A stretch of DNA of 64,000 nt, from positions 9,507,695-9,571,694 of the forward strand of contig NC_049980.1 in assembly GCF_000003815.2 (NCBI RefSeq). The letters are read 5' to 3'. A program made the position numbers and the translations under genes. The stretch comes from Branchiostoma floridae (lineage: Eukaryota; Chordata; Leptocardii; Amphioxiformes; Branchiostomatidae). Positions within the stretch are counted from its first letter, which is position 1. Each line of letters opens with the position of its first letter. Shown piece by piece: positions 23,401 to 32,470 of this stretch. The notes under the pieces are model-generated. The model was not told the DNA's origin. It was given only the letters and a program-made list of their open reading frames with translations, and made no database searches.

Positions 23401-24319
23401 TATAAGAAACTGTACATTAGCATGGTGTCAAATAATGACTCTCATTGACGTCAACAAACCGGGTGACCTGTGCCACTAGTTTCGAACCACGTGTCTTTTT
23501 ACGATAGAGAAAATAATAACTCATCTTAAAGCCAGAAAGCTTCCGTAGCTTGAAACCATAATATTTTCTTGTGTTCACCATACTCAAAACTATGAGGACG
23601 ATTTTATGTGGAGAGCTGTTGCGTGTTATCATTTCCAATGATAAGCAAATGTGTTCATAATTTCGCTGACATTCACATGTTTGATTCAGCATATACAGAT
23701 ATTGTACACTACTGTAAACACTGACTGCACAGTAGATCCCTAGTGTACAATATCTGCACACGACTGTAGTAGACATTATGAACATTATGTGTCTGACTGT
23801 CTGTGCTGTCCCACAGCCTCCACCATCCCCACCGTCGGCATCGCTGTCGGGACAGCTGCGGGGATAGCTGGCGTCCTCCTGCTGGTTGTTGCTGTCTTCC
23901 TGGTGAGGAAGAGACGTGGTCGTGACGTCAAGGAGCAGGCTGAGGATCGTGTCGGTGAGTAAGACATCCAAGAACTGTACAGAATCTGTTGGTAGATGCT
24001 ATTTCAAGAATACTGCTCTTTCAGCAAATGAACAGAAAAATTAGAGATAACGTGCCTTGATTTTATTTCCTATAGGTGACGTCTGCATGTGGTAACTTAG
24101 TAATAGATCATATCCATTGATCAAACACAAACTACTGTACATATGTATACTGTAATAACAGTAATGGCGTAACATATATTATGGGTATTTGGTACTTCGC
24201 CCTACAGTTTTGTTCCTTCCTCTAATTTGATGTGGTCTTTTATTTCAGGTTTTGACAACTATTCGCTTGAGATCTGGGGAAAGGACAAGGCTGGGAATGC
24301 GACCGCTAAACCTGAGTAG
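14407..24319 (+). CDS. Transmembrane CTLD-EGF-FN3-ZP protein, copy A (19 exons)
   Basis: Join: 14407-14479, 15407-15784, 16622-16744, 16917-17327, 17526-17636, 17958-18353, 18612-18719, 19089-19211, 19358-19480, 19703-19825, 20066-20332, 20472-20653, 21082-21254, 22070-22172, 22409-22548, 22717-22825, 23195-23399, 23817-23954, 24249-24319. It totals 3357 nt, 1118 residues. Order: signal peptide 1-24, CTLD 25-150, EGF, CTLD 192-328, EGF, CTLD 366-497, four EGFs to 656, FN3 657-745, ZP 746-1049 with a penta-arginine furin site, TM exon 1050-1095, tail. Every junction is GT-AG and in frame. Introns up to the ZP domain are phase 1. Family knowledge: CTLDs bind glycans with calcium, and ZP domains polymerise after furin cleavage. 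A glycan-binding cell-surface receptor or matrix precursor is inferred; ligand and tissue are unknown. The family is recognised, not a named gene. Confidence 0.85.
14508..15197. mobile_element. Probable MITE in intron 1 of gene A
   Basis: The left end CCTCTGTCACATTG and the right end CAATGTGACAGGGG are near-inverses, and each is bordered by TA. A second inner CCCTGTCACATTGAGC lies at about 14583. Right-end sequence resembles the arms of the MITE at 788-974. It is composite and degenerate, so the boundaries are tentative. Copy B intron 1 lacks it. Confidence 0.4.
15407..15784 (+). CDS. Gene A exon 2: CTLD 1
   Basis: A complete C-type lectin domain in one phase 1-1 exon: [18 protein letters not shown] start, [15 protein letters not shown] helix region, HWIGLNDQ (the WIGL motif), and FICQLL end. 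The calcium/sugar site is canonical: EPN with a WND downstream, the mannose-type pattern. Its core ([24 protein letters not shown]) and its upstream intron are closer to CTLD 3 of gene B (51559-51927) than to the other CTLDs of gene A. In gene B this position holds a discoidin exon instead. Confidence 0.9.
16622..16744 (+). CDS. Gene A exon 3: calcium-binding-type EGF
   Basis: Starts [17 protein letters not shown] and has six cysteines. The usual first acidic residue of the D-x-D/N-E-C calcium motif is replaced (GVNEC), which may weaken calcium binding. Matches the 48345-48473 exon of gene B. Phase 1-1, 41 codons. Confidence 0.85.
16917..17327 (+). CDS. Gene A exon 4: CTLD 2
   Basis: A CTLD of 137 codons with WIGLNDQ, an EPN motif followed by WTD (WND variant), and FICQVDRD. 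The exon runs past the usual CQ end for ten residues (VDRDVGNPG). Equivalent to 48632-49042 in gene B, where EPN has become EPD. Confidence 0.9.
17526..17636 (+). CDS. Gene A exon 5: EGF
   Basis: A classical EGF repeat, [14 protein letters not shown] ... [15 protein letters not shown], with six cysteines and no calcium motif. Phase 1-1, 37 codons. Pairs with 49216-49326. Confidence 0.9.
17958..18353 (+). CDS. Gene A exon 6: CTLD 3
   Basis: A CTLD of 132 codons: [60 protein letters not shown]. The EPN plus WTD site looks functional. Nearly identical to 49922-50317 of gene B. Confidence 0.9.
18466..18524 (+). pseudogene. Truncated EGF exon at a deletion junction
   Basis: A good acceptor (TGTTTGCAG) leads into [18 protein letters not shown], matching the first half of the EGF exon 50434-50547 of gene B. 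It then runs into unrelated sequence with an in-frame TAG at 18522-18524. From about 18519 onward the sequence matches 54682 onward in copy B. The exon has no donor. It is presumably skipped, and skipping keeps the frame. If included to a poly(A) site it would give a soluble, truncated protein. Confidence 0.85.
18612..18719 (+). CDS. Gene A exon 7: EGF
   Basis: [14 protein letters not shown] ... [14 protein letters not shown], six cysteines, 36 codons, phase 1-1. Two acceptors are possible: the chosen CCACAG, by analogy with exon 5 (GCCACAG), or GTGTAG nine bases earlier. Both keep the frame and would differ by three residues. Confidence 0.8.
19089..19211 (+). CDS. Gene A exon 8: calcium-binding EGF
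   Basis: First of three tandemly duplicated cbEGF exons: [20 protein letters not shown] ending in GVTCTG. It has the D-x-D-E-C calcium motif and the C-x-N-x4-F-x-C-x-C hydroxylation consensus. 41 codons, phase 1-1. Confidence 0.9.
19358..19480 (+). CDS. Gene A exon 9: calcium-binding EGF
   Basis: Second of the trio, starting [18 protein letters not shown]. Very similar to exons 8 and 10, and the flanking introns are also similar (for example GAACGCATTACTTC), so the array arose by exon-plus-intron duplication. Confidence 0.9.
19703..19825 (+). CDS. Gene A exon 10: calcium-binding EGF
   Basis: Third of the trio, [18 protein letters not shown] to GVTCTG. Phase 1-1. Calcium-dependent linkage of consecutive cbEGFs usually makes a rigid stalk (family knowledge). 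Confidence 0.9.
20066..20332 (+). CDS. Gene A exon 11: fibronectin type III domain
   Basis: 89 codons in one phase 1-1 exon. FN3 hallmarks: IILSWTVP (core tryptophan), [17 protein letters not shown] and [12 protein letters not shown] (the YxFxxxA pattern). Sits between the EGF stalk and the ZP domain, as in gene B (56124-56390). Confidence 0.88.
20472..20653 (+). CDS. Gene A exon 12: ZP domain part 1
   Basis: [19 protein letters not shown] ... [18 protein letters not shown] ... DCGTIQD is the start of a zona pellucida domain (ZP-N), with the conserved cysteines. Phase 1 in, phase 0 out. Confidence 0.88.
20839..21028. mobile_element. Foldback MITE in the ZP intron, shared by both copies
   Basis: An imperfect inverted repeat of about 95 bp: TTATCTCCGGGGTAAC and TATATCCGTTG at the left are inverted at the right, with TTTCAAACTGCAAT at the centre. 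The counterpart is at 56849-57046, so it predates the duplication. Confidence 0.65.
21082..21254 (+). CDS. Gene A exon 13: ZP domain part 2
   Basis: [19 protein letters not shown] ... [20 protein letters not shown] ... IPSPR. It ends CTCG|GTAAGT in phase 2. The last 64 bases plus the donor are the first unit of the tandem array that follows. The frame meets TAA directly after the first donor (CCT CGG TAA), so use of any later donor would truncate the protein. Confidence 0.85.
21191..21783 (+). repeat. Tandem array duplicating an exon end and its splice donor (10 units)
   Basis: Unit starts (AGTTCC) at 21191, 21258, 21306, 21373, 21421, 21487, 21535, 21602, 21669, 21717. Lengths are 67, 48, 67, 48, 66, 48, 67, 67, 48, 67. 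The 48-bp form lacks 19 internal bases. Each unit carries CCTCG|GTAAG, so ten donor sites lie in a row. Only the first joins in frame to exon 14. Copy B has six units (57205-57568). The last unit is slightly diverged. Confidence 0.92.
22070..22172 (+). CDS. Gene A exon 14: ZP domain part 3
   Basis: Completes an arginine codon from exon 13, then [20 protein letters not shown] ... DYPVQ. 103 nt, phase 2 to phase 0, after TTCTTTGCAG. Confidence 0.88.
22409..22548 (+). CDS. Gene A exon 15: ZP domain part 4
   Basis: [19 protein letters not shown] ... [14 protein letters not shown] ... SIIQDG. The C-x-ATP-x-P and I-x-DG pattern is a hallmark of the ZP-C half. Phase 0 to 2. Confidence 0.9.
22717..22825 (+). 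CDS. Gene A exon 16: ZP domain part 5
   Basis: [10 protein letters not shown] ... [17 protein letters not shown]: the DGC joint and aromatic SFTF strand typical of ZP-C. From about 22745 the sequence, including the following intron, is almost identical to copy B. Confidence 0.9.
23195..23399 (+). CDS. Gene A exon 17: ZP end and furin site
   Basis: [19 protein letters not shown] ends the ZP module, followed by [11 protein letters not shown], a strong consensus furin cleavage site in the position expected for ZP proteins. The downstream stretch is charged and Gly/Gln-rich, leading to the membrane segment. Family knowledge: furin cleavage releases the ectodomain for polymerisation. Confidence 0.9.
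23817..23954 (+). CDS. Gene A exon 18: transmembrane segment
   Basis: [20 protein letters not shown] followed by VVAVFLV forms one hydrophobic helix, then RKRRGR as a stop-transfer and start of the cytoplasmic tail. Type I orientation. Phase 1-1. Confidence 0.9.
24249..24319 (+). CDS. Gene A exon 19: cytoplasmic tail and stop
   Basis: Encodes [20 protein letters not shown] then KPE and TAG (24317-24319). The tail is about 40 residues with no ITAM, ITIM or NPxY motif. Identical in protein to gene B. Confidence 0.85.
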
Positions 24320-24364
24320 TCGTGTCTTGTGTGAGACTCGAGATATCAGTATGGCAGCCCACAA

Positions 24365-24533
24365 AATCCCTCTCATTCGGTCACTACCTCTCTCTTTTTC
24401 TCTCTCTCTTTCTCTCTCCCTCTCTCTCCTATATTCATACATATTCAATCTATCGACCATCTCCCTCTTATTCGCTCACTGTATCTCTTGCTCTTCTCTC
24501 TCTCTCATATGACATTAATGCATGTGGAAACAT

Positions 24534-24589
<56 letters not shown>

Positions 24590-24610
24590 ACACACACCCA
24601 CACACACACC
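24365..24610. repeat. CT and CA microsatellites
   Basis: A CT-rich tract followed by about 55 bp of CA repeat. The open frames through it are low-complexity artefacts. Copy B has a shorter, interrupted version with a run of Cs (60345-60415). Confidence 0.9.
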
Positions 24611-25105
24611 CACAGAGAGAGAGAGAGAGAAACGCACACACTTATGGTTTCTTTCACTCTTTTCCTTACTATCTAATCTTGTCTCTATCTTTTCAATCAA
24701 CAGAAGTCTTTTCATTCTTTATCTCTTGAGCGTTGTGATATTCACAGACGCATATTAGTAATTAGATATAAAAAACGACAACAGTTAGAAGCCTATAGGG
24801 ACATTTAATGGGGAAATCAATCATTGAAACATAACAGACCTGGTTCGGATTATGACTAAATTTGCGAAACTTTCACAATACAGCATAGCAAAGTGATGTC
24901 ACACAATGGGCAAACTTAAGATTTTTTAAAAGATCAAATAAGTAGAAGACCATCTGTTAATCTTTGCCTGTAAATGTTATAAAACTGGGCGCTACAAACC
25001 AACTATGATCAACCATGTTAACACAAACACTATAGAGAAAAGTGCAGATGGGCGTCGTTTAGAAGGTAGAAAACTGTTGTCGGCTGAAAAAAAAATGCTG
25101 GTGAT

Positions 25106-25111
25106 AATAAA
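25106..25111 (+). promoter_or_regulatory. Candidate poly(A) signal, gene A
   Basis: AATAAA in a context (GGTGATAATAAATTTAC) conserved at 60899-60904 in copy B, about 0.8 kb after both stop codons. Confidence 0.4.
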
Positions 25112-25130
25112 TTTACAAAAAGGTCCATTA

Positions 25131-26640
25131 CTGCCTCCACAGTGCGACAGACACGGCGGTCAACATGTTAAACCTGTTAGCGACAAAACCTCAGGGTTCT
25201 GTGGAGAATGATTTTGAAAGGCTCATCAGGCATTTGAGTTTGACATGGTAGCCGTCATATTTGCAATTTACAACCGTCAGATTCAGAAGAAATGAAGGAG
25301 ATCAAAATAGAGAAGACACGGTTGGAAATGACCAAAGGGCATTGAGACTGGTTGTGAAACATTGTGGAATAGTGGGGTATTAAGTTTTCTTAACATGTAT
25401 GCAGGATGTTGGCCAGTCCTTATGTAGTTATGTATTGACATTTAACTTTGTCATCTTCTGACTTAAAGATCGACATTTAATAGAATACTGTTCTAAGACT
25501 TTAAATGTAGGTTTCTGTATTATCAATATACTACTTTTTATCCTTCAATGGCATTTTGATTAGATTTTGCTACTGTACCGAGGTTATAATTTTGAGGAGC
25601 GTTGTTAGTTGACAAGCATTGCATGTTAAAGTATGACTATGTTTTAGTGAGGTGTAGACTCGGCTTTACTGTACAATTAGAATCACATATTTTACTAGTC
25701 AAAAGCAACGTGGATGATATTGTATTTCTACGGCAAATACAATCTAGAAGCTAGTCTACACATTTACAGATTAGTAGAGCTTAACCATCATGTACTGAAC
25801 AGTAGAACGATAGTCTAACTTGTAAAAACTAGAAGGGATCGCTTATCGGTGAAATATTGAATAGGTATTTTATAGAAGTAAATTGAGTATTGAATAGATC
25901 TGCAGTTTTGGTACCACAAACATGTGTTTGTCATTTTTGTGTCCTTGATAAAATTACTAGTGAATAGCTTAGTTAGAAGAAAAATTAAGAGAACACAGGA
26001 CATGAGCTGACATTTCACTGATGTGTGGAAAATGCTACTGTTAATTTGTATTCCATATGATGTCTAAGGGGTCTCCCACACTTATGGTCTATTAAAGACG
26101 GTTGGGATATCTATTATATTCATGGGGAGGGGGGCAAAACCCACATAAATCATATGCCTCTTCGCCACTAGTTTACAAGCTTTAAAGCCGCCAGAAATCA
26201 TCTTAGTCATGAGACTGTCAAAATTACGATTTGAGCGTCAGAATAATTCTTGTATCAAAGAAGACAATATAAGATTTTGGGCCCTTACCCATGCTGCTTA
26301 GCGACCATTCCAGTCCCACATAGCAGCACTGTGTACGTATGGCAACAGACACAGACATACATGCACGCACAGACAGACAGGTAGGCAGACACACAGACAC
26401 ATACACGCAGATATACACAGATGCACAGACACACAAACAATGCAGACGCACTCTTTACTCTCTTCGGATAAAGAAATAAGTTCCCCGCCCCCTCCCCAAC
26501 ACCGGCCCACCAGAGGTGACGAGTGACCTTTGTACAAAAACTCGACACACTGGTTTTCCGCCAGGTGTATTATTCAGTGGTGCCATCTAGCGGGTGTTTG
26601 AATTAGCTCAGAATCAGGTCTTTACAGATTCAGGTTTAGA
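25131..26640. other. Non-coding 3' flank of copy A
   Basis: No gene is seen. Aligns with 60926-62870 with many indels. A CAGACA-type simple repeat lies at about 26341-26440. The end of the duplication is marked by a block containing CCAGGTGTATTATTCAGTG at about 26563. Confidence 0.55.
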
Positions 26641-27103
26641 ATTGCACAATTGAACAAAATACAAATGAAAATATGTATTTTCCAGATGTAGAGTAGTCTT
26701 GAATATCAACAAAAGGAAAGCAAGCCAGTTTCAGACAAATCTCCGATGTCGTAACATGTACATTGGGAGTACACGTATATATTGGTTTTGGATTCCTAAC
26801 AGTCGAATTCTTCAAGGTCGAAACGATATCTCGGCGACATACATGTATATCGTATGGGCTACATGTATTACAGAAAGGACCGCTAGATGTCACTAATGTG
26901 TAGTGGTACAATGTATGCTACACCTGGTGTCAAACCAGTTTCGCAAGATTTTACTCAAAGCCGTTCGTCGCCATGTTCGGTAAAGAATATCAATGTTTTT
27001 GCCATCCTGTGTAGTGTGTACTATGGATAGCTTATCACATTCGACCATAAGAGATTTACAATGTACATGTGTTCTATGCAACAATCTATGTGTGGATTAT
27101 GGG
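26641..27103. other. Unique sequence, nothing recognised
   Basis: First sequence beyond the duplicated segment. Open frames are short and without domains. Confidence 0.4.
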
Positions 27104-27176
27104 TGACGTCACGTCCTTTGGAATAGGCCTGGAGACTTGAACAGCGTTTCGGGCTTCAAGAGAACCGAGAACAATG
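27104..27176 (+). promoter_or_regulatory. Possible promoter and first exon of a neighbouring gene
   Basis: A perfect CRE-like TGACGTCA (27104-27111) precedes a stretch ending AGAACAATG|GTAAGTGAG. The ATG is directly followed by a consensus donor (27177). This layout is seen in some short first exons. No downstream exons were recognised, so this is only a candidate. Confidence 0.2.
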
Positions 27177-28204
27177 GTAAGTGAGCTTGATAGTTCTATA
27201 AAATACATTCTACAAATGTATGTGTTGGAAATTAAAACAGCGATCGACTAACACACATGTCATATTTGCGGTTTTAAGTCTGAACTTTTGTCAGAAGAGC
27301 TATCTGTGGTTGAGTGAAATCGTCAACATGGAGGGGGGCATATTGTAGCTGTTTCCCTAGGTTTCTGAACGGGACACCTTACGTCATACTTACACATGGT
27401 ACATTCTACAGTTTCTAACTGGCCGGAGAGGCTGGTCTATTGCTACACACGGCCATTTGGAAAGCGTCACTTTGACCAGATGTGTGTGGGCGGCTTGTTC
27501 GTATTCGGGGCGCGTTTTTTTTTCAAACGTTTTCATCCAGTTTAACACCTATATGTGTGAAGTAAAACTTAAATATGGTCTGTGTTTGCCATGTTTTTGT
27601 GATGTTAAAGGATAAGCAAAATCAATTGATCTGGTTAGAAGGCTAATTCATGTTCATCAACAGTTGAGTTGACCGATCTAGTTCAAAGACTAACCATTCA
27701 CCATCTACTACTATCTCGTCACACGTACTTGAACAAGCGATTAAATTTCCTTCGAAAATTTTAAACTCTATGTATGAAATGTGCCATTTTAATATTTGGC
27801 CGCTTTGCCAACAAATTTGTGTGTGAAGCAGCAAGTTTCCAGGTGGTTGAACATACTGTGAAAACGATAGTCGACAGGCTTGCTAACCTTTTCATGCATG
27901 AATAGATCATAGCAAAATTTGACTTTCCGCCAAAGATTAGATCGTCGCGTTGTCTAACTGCAACTTGTGCGGAGTGCAACATGTGTGTTTTGAAAAACAC
28001 ACGAAAACACTGAGACTGATGAGCTGGATCGATCCTACATCTGCTTGTAAAGGAGTTTCATGTTCTACAAATGCACTCTACATGTTAGGGTGGTTCTGGA
28101 CCATTCTATCCTATATAGCTAATATGGTTTCTAGTCTGAAGTGGATTTGTTCAGGCTGTCTTCGGTGCATCTGAAGCTTTCTGCCTCCGGGCTAATTAAA
28201 TTTA
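27177..28204. other. Unique sequence, nothing recognised
   Basis: No coding exon, RNA gene or repeat could be supported. It would be intronic if the candidate exon at 27104-27176 is real. Confidence 0.35.
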
Positions 28205-28210
28205 TATATT

Positions 28211-28260
<50 letters not shown>

Positions 28261-28280
28261 TATGTATGTATATATATATG
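28205..28280. repeat. TA microsatellite
   Basis: About 75 bp of mostly TA dinucleotides with a few CA/TG interruptions. Confidence 0.9.
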
Positions 28281-28289
28281 CAGCACAGA

Positions 28290-28690
28290 GTCTGTCAATT
28301 CTGTGATCCACCGCAGGAAGAAGATGAACAACACTTTATATTACACTGTAAATTGTACCATAAGGAAGAACTGTGCTTTATAACTACATGCATATCATAA
28401 AAGAGTTTCCGTACTTTGAACACCTTGATACTACGGATAAATTTCTATTTTTGATGCGCCTAGATAAACCCTGTGTATCAAACATTGTCTGCTACTATAT
28501 ATACACATGTACAAAGAAGCGAGAAGATGTTGACCATCCTGTTAGCTTAGCACCTTCAAATGGTTAAATTGCATCCTGTTGTTTCTGCATATGTCTGTTT
28601 ATGTCTGTTATCAGTGCGCTGTACCTAGCCCGTCGAGGCATGAATGTGCAACAAAGGTTTTTCATTCAATCTTTATGGATATGGATATCG
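28290..28690 (+). pseudogene. LINE 3' remnant with zinc-knuckle-like C-terminus
   Basis: One frame reads RVCQFCDPPQEEDEQHFILH then CKLY, the C-x2-C ... H-x4-C motif with an EDE-HF core found at the C-terminus of many invertebrate LINE ORF2 proteins. After a frameshift, the frame from about 28373 continues with FPYFEHLDTTDKFLFLM and CYYIYTCTKKRE, the usual continuation. The following AT-rich stretch resembles a LINE 3' UTR. The reverse transcriptase itself is absent. Confidence 0.7.
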
Positions 28691-29230
28691 GCGTCAGTGG
28701 TCTCAGGGGAGTTGATATTAGAGCAGATTGATATTGTTTGTCTTCAGGCTGAGATTTAGAGTGGCCGTTGTGGAAAGATAACCCTATATTGGAGCGTGTA
28801 GGTCGCGTGACAACCATGTCGACTCTTCCTTGGCCGGCTATGCTTACCTTGTGGCATACTCTAATTGATGATTGACAGGCTTTGAAAGTTATCCTTGAGT
28901 TCGGGTCATCTTAGTGGCCACTGGATTAAGCACAATGCCTAAGTTCGCTACTCTCAAAATAGAAAGCCCGACGAAAACGCATAAAAAAGTAAGAAAAAAG
29001 CTAGCCGGAGAAGCTCTGCTTGAAAAGGAGGTTGCTCGTACAGCCATGTGCCAAGATTTTGTCAGCTTCGCATTGCTAGCTATAGCGCACTATGATTGCA
29101 TACACATGTTGAATACTTTGGCATGCGTTTAAAGAGTGTTACAGATTCACATGAAGTACATTTACTCTGGTGATCGCGAAATTCTGTGGATATAGCTATC
29201 ACAACACAGGACGCGTATGACTCTTTTAGC
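28691..29230. other. Unique sequence, nothing recognised
   Basis: A 72-residue lysine-rich open frame at 28914-29132 has no recognisable domain and no repeat or splice support. Confidence 0.35.
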
Positions 29231-29671
29231 CCCCTTCACACGAGAGCACGAATGAGTCGGAATGCCGTCAGAATGAATTTTTTCTCTATTCCTGTCAATT
29301 CATCGCAATTCGTAGTGTATTCTAGACATTCTTACTGCATTCCATATATTCGTCCCCATACTTTTGCTGGCTCGAAAGTTTTTGGCATGTCAAAATCTTT
29401 CGAACTGCATTCGAAGTGTATTCGAAGTGTATTCTAACTATTTTAACTGCAGTATGACCGCATTCTGCGGCATTCCAACATTATTCGAAACGTTATCTCA
29501 TTCGATGGGGAACCGAAATGGCAAGCACTTCGAATCCTGCCCGAACGTGGCCCAAAGAATATCTGGAATGCAGTGAGAATTTCTAGAATAGAATACACTA
29601 CGAATTCCCAGGAATAGAAAAGACTTTTCATTCTGACGGCATTTTGGCTCATTCCTTCTCGTGTGAAGGGG
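29231..29671. mobile_element. 441-bp element with ~130-bp inverted repeats
   Basis: The left end CCCCTTCACACGAGAG and about 130 bp of following sequence are inverted at the right end. Shared inner words include GCCGTCAGAATGAA, GAATTCGTAGTGTATTC-like and ACTGCATTCCA. No transposase. The target duplication is unclear, so the superfamily is not assigned. A weaker inverted end (GTGTGAAGGCC) follows at about 29783-29793. Confidence 0.75.
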
Positions 29672-30900
29672 ATTTAAGGTCCATTTGGAAGACCCACTCG
29701 GAATGGCCCCGAATGTGGCACGAATATTGCAAATAGTTCATTCCGACTGGTTCTGCTTGATTCCTGCTAATTCAGTTTCAGTGTGAAGGCCGTATTTGAT
29801 ATATGAGGTGATCATATCCGATAGAATATTCAGTTGAAAAGTCTTCATTGTGTCACTCACATAGCAAACTAATAGCTTAACGTCAACTAAAATAAATGGT
29901 ATGTGAGAAGAAATGACTTTGTAAGATCATAGTTTCTGATTATAGTATTCAAATCAAATAAACTATCGGTTTGGTTATAAGTTTTGATCCTGAAGAAGGC
30001 GACAGTGGTCGTTGAAAATTTGATCCGTGTATACTTTTATGTTGGAAGAAAGCCTTACAAATGTACTACTATGATTACTACCAACTTCAATGAAAACGAT
30101 CAGTTGTGATTAAGTTATTTCTGAAACCAGCCTGTTATGTAGGGGTAGCTCTGTCTAATTCGTCTACTGCCATTGTGGAATCTGAAATACAGTTCCCATC
30201 CCTGCAATAGTAATGTAAGAGGCCTATAGGTGATGGATTGTAATTGAGGTGTCTAGTGGTAAGTGGTCTAACAAACAGTGTAGACTGCACTATAGAACTG
30301 TACATGTAACTACCAGCCAGCGTCCTACACTATCAGACAGGAATGGTGAGCCAGTGTTGTCATTACTTTTAGTTATATTCTTGGTTGTTAATGTTATGAT
30401 TAGGTTCATGGGAAACGTATTTGCTTTAATTCCATATCTGTTGTCGATATCTTAAAGGTGTCTTGAAGAGTGCTTGTGCCTTCACATACTTGGTAAGCTG
30501 TCATACTTAGCCAGACCTCAATAGATGTGAACACCACTACGGACTGTCAATAGCAGGTGAGGTCTGGTAATTTGTCTCAGGCAAAAATAACTACGTGTTT
30601 AAAGGCTTGCCCTTTAAGACCTTTGATCTCCATAACAATAGAGCACAAAAGATCACATTATCCCAACCCAAATCACCAAGATGGTTCTTTAGATATATGG
30701 GATGATCATCTCGGATAGAAGACTCAGTTTGGAAAGACTTTCGTGTGTCGTTTACATACGGAGAGTGATCAATGAGTTCGACCACAATTCAGTGGAATGT
30801 GAATAGAAATGATTTTGTAAAGTTAACGGTTGCAAAATTGCAGCTTTTAACCCTTTACCTCTGTATTGTACTAGTTTTATAGAATGATGTATCACTCGAG
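29672..30900. other. Dispersed repeat present twice in direct orientation
   Basis: No gene is seen. 29795-29960 and 30685-30835 are diverged copies of one sequence (shared GATCAT, GATAGAA, AGTTTGGAAAGAC-like and AGAAATGATTTTGTAA). 29990-30040 (CTGAAGAAGGCGACAGTGG) resembles the edge of a retroelement. Confidence 0.4.
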
Positions 30901-32470
30901 TTCGTTGTCTACAATCAAGTAATGTGCAGATACCTTTCTCTAAAATCACTAATGTTGAGAGGAACCGTGTCTTTTTTGCCAGGGCAATAACGGGAAACTT
31001 AGGAATGACGAAAGACATCAAAGTTTTTACCAAATCTTATTCACATGCTTGGTTGGTTCTCATAGTGATCTCTCAACCTATCTCACAACAAGAGTTCGTA
31101 GACCTCAGACCTGCATTAAATATATTGGGTGCCTGTAGACTTATTGTGTATTTTTTTTCCTTTTTTTTCTGTGGTGGTTAGAAAAGTGAGCTTTTTACGG
31201 TGTAAATCGTGCACCATGCAAAAGTCTGAAATTCCATTTTCTGAATTTGTACGTTTGGACATGGGTGGACATTACTTATTTTGGATTTCTTAAGTAAATA
31301 ACCAACCACAGTACCTTGAAGTTGTTGAGACGACTTTTTGCCACCTTTTTTTTGGTCTCAGATGGCCCATGTACAAATGTAGTTATTCTGCCACATGATA
31401 TATTCAGTACTGATATCTTCCTATTTCAACATAATGACCTAATGCAGCTGCTAAATCTCCCTGGTGTGTGTTCTTGCAATGACATTGACTAAAGATTTAT
31501 TTGTGGAGTGTTATATCACTTGACATTGGAAGGTTATTTGCATAATTTGACCAATGGTACTTTTACAGTAGTTCCATAGACACTATGAATAGTGGTAGCC
31601 CCCATGCAACAGCAACAGTTAGTCCCCAGGGTGAAATGATATTTGTATTCAATCCGTCCAACCCAAACCTAAATCTCTTGTAGTAATTTAACAGCAGAAT
31701 TTACTTTTCAAAATGTCTTTGTCAATCCCATTTATAGATGGCAATGGAATTTTTGAAAAGTTCAGAAAGCTGTTGTAGCCAGAGCGAACACCCAGCAAAC
31801 ATCCCCCCAAACAATGAGCAGTTGCTTAGAATTCGAAGGGAAAAACAATTTCATCATATATTTGCAGTGACAAATTGTAACAATTAAACAAACAATACCT
31901 AATTTAAAACAGAACAAAGCCTCCACTACTTAACCCTGCCTTTACTACAGATTAAACAGGCCCCAAAACCAAGTGAATATGAACTACAAAACTACAAATT
32001 ACCTGCATACAGCATTGAAATGGCATCACCAAAGAAACACAGGAAAAATCATACACATGCCTTTCTCCTACACTCATGCTCTATGCATTTCTCCTCCACT
32101 TTAGAAAGTTTATCTTCTTCTGTTTAACCATAATTGCCAAACAGGGTAAAGGAACTTGTACCAGAACTTAAAATTCTGAGTACTATACAGCTATGGAAAC
32201 ACCACGTGCACAAAGACTAACTCGGAAACAAACTCAAATCATACCTAACCAATACAGCAACAGATATATCATCTGGCAAGAGACACCTTGCCACTAAAAC
32301 AGGGGATACAAAGTAACCTGATACATTGAAGGTGGCACAGGCCACGGCAAAAACAGGTGATGGTTTCACATGTAAACTAAGACCTATCAACCAACCCAAA
32401 CCCAACCATCACCTATATTCACAACCAAGCAGATATTGGTGGAGATGCGCAAACCGCACAAAACATGGTC
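30901..32470. other. Unique sequence, nothing recognised
   Basis: No gene or clear repeat. Base composition becomes CA-rich after about 31800, leading into the tandem repeat. Confidence 0.35.

Larger units (their letters stand above)
24320..25130 (+). other. Probable 3' UTR of gene A
   Basis: Sequence after the stop is conserved with copy B (60114-60925). It contains a CT-rich microsatellite (about 24365-24430), a CA repeat (about 24535-24610), and a conserved AATAAA at 25106-25111. The UTR end is not certain. Confidence 0.5.
1..26640. repeat. Copy A of a large tandem segmental duplication
   Basis: Blocks along this stretch recur in the same order and orientation in 33060-62870: flank unit (1-480 with 33400-33880), TIR element (4591 with 37904), minisatellite (6499 with 39920), spacer (11262 with 42970), signal-peptide exon (14407 with 44452), ZP exons, 3' UTR and post-gene flank. 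The last clear match is a block near 26550-26640 matching 62785-62870. Copy-specific insertions and deletions interrupt the match. The left end lies at or beyond the window edge. Confidence 0.85.

Noticed and set aside
23417-23971. 184-residue minus-strand open frame (also 59209-59763)
   Set aside because: Antisense to the transmembrane exon and its intron; no domain, shared only because the copies are similar.
24245-24758. Open frames through CT and CA repeats (also 28131-28383, 60046-60553 and 62171-62460)
   Set aside because: Low-complexity translations of microsatellites.
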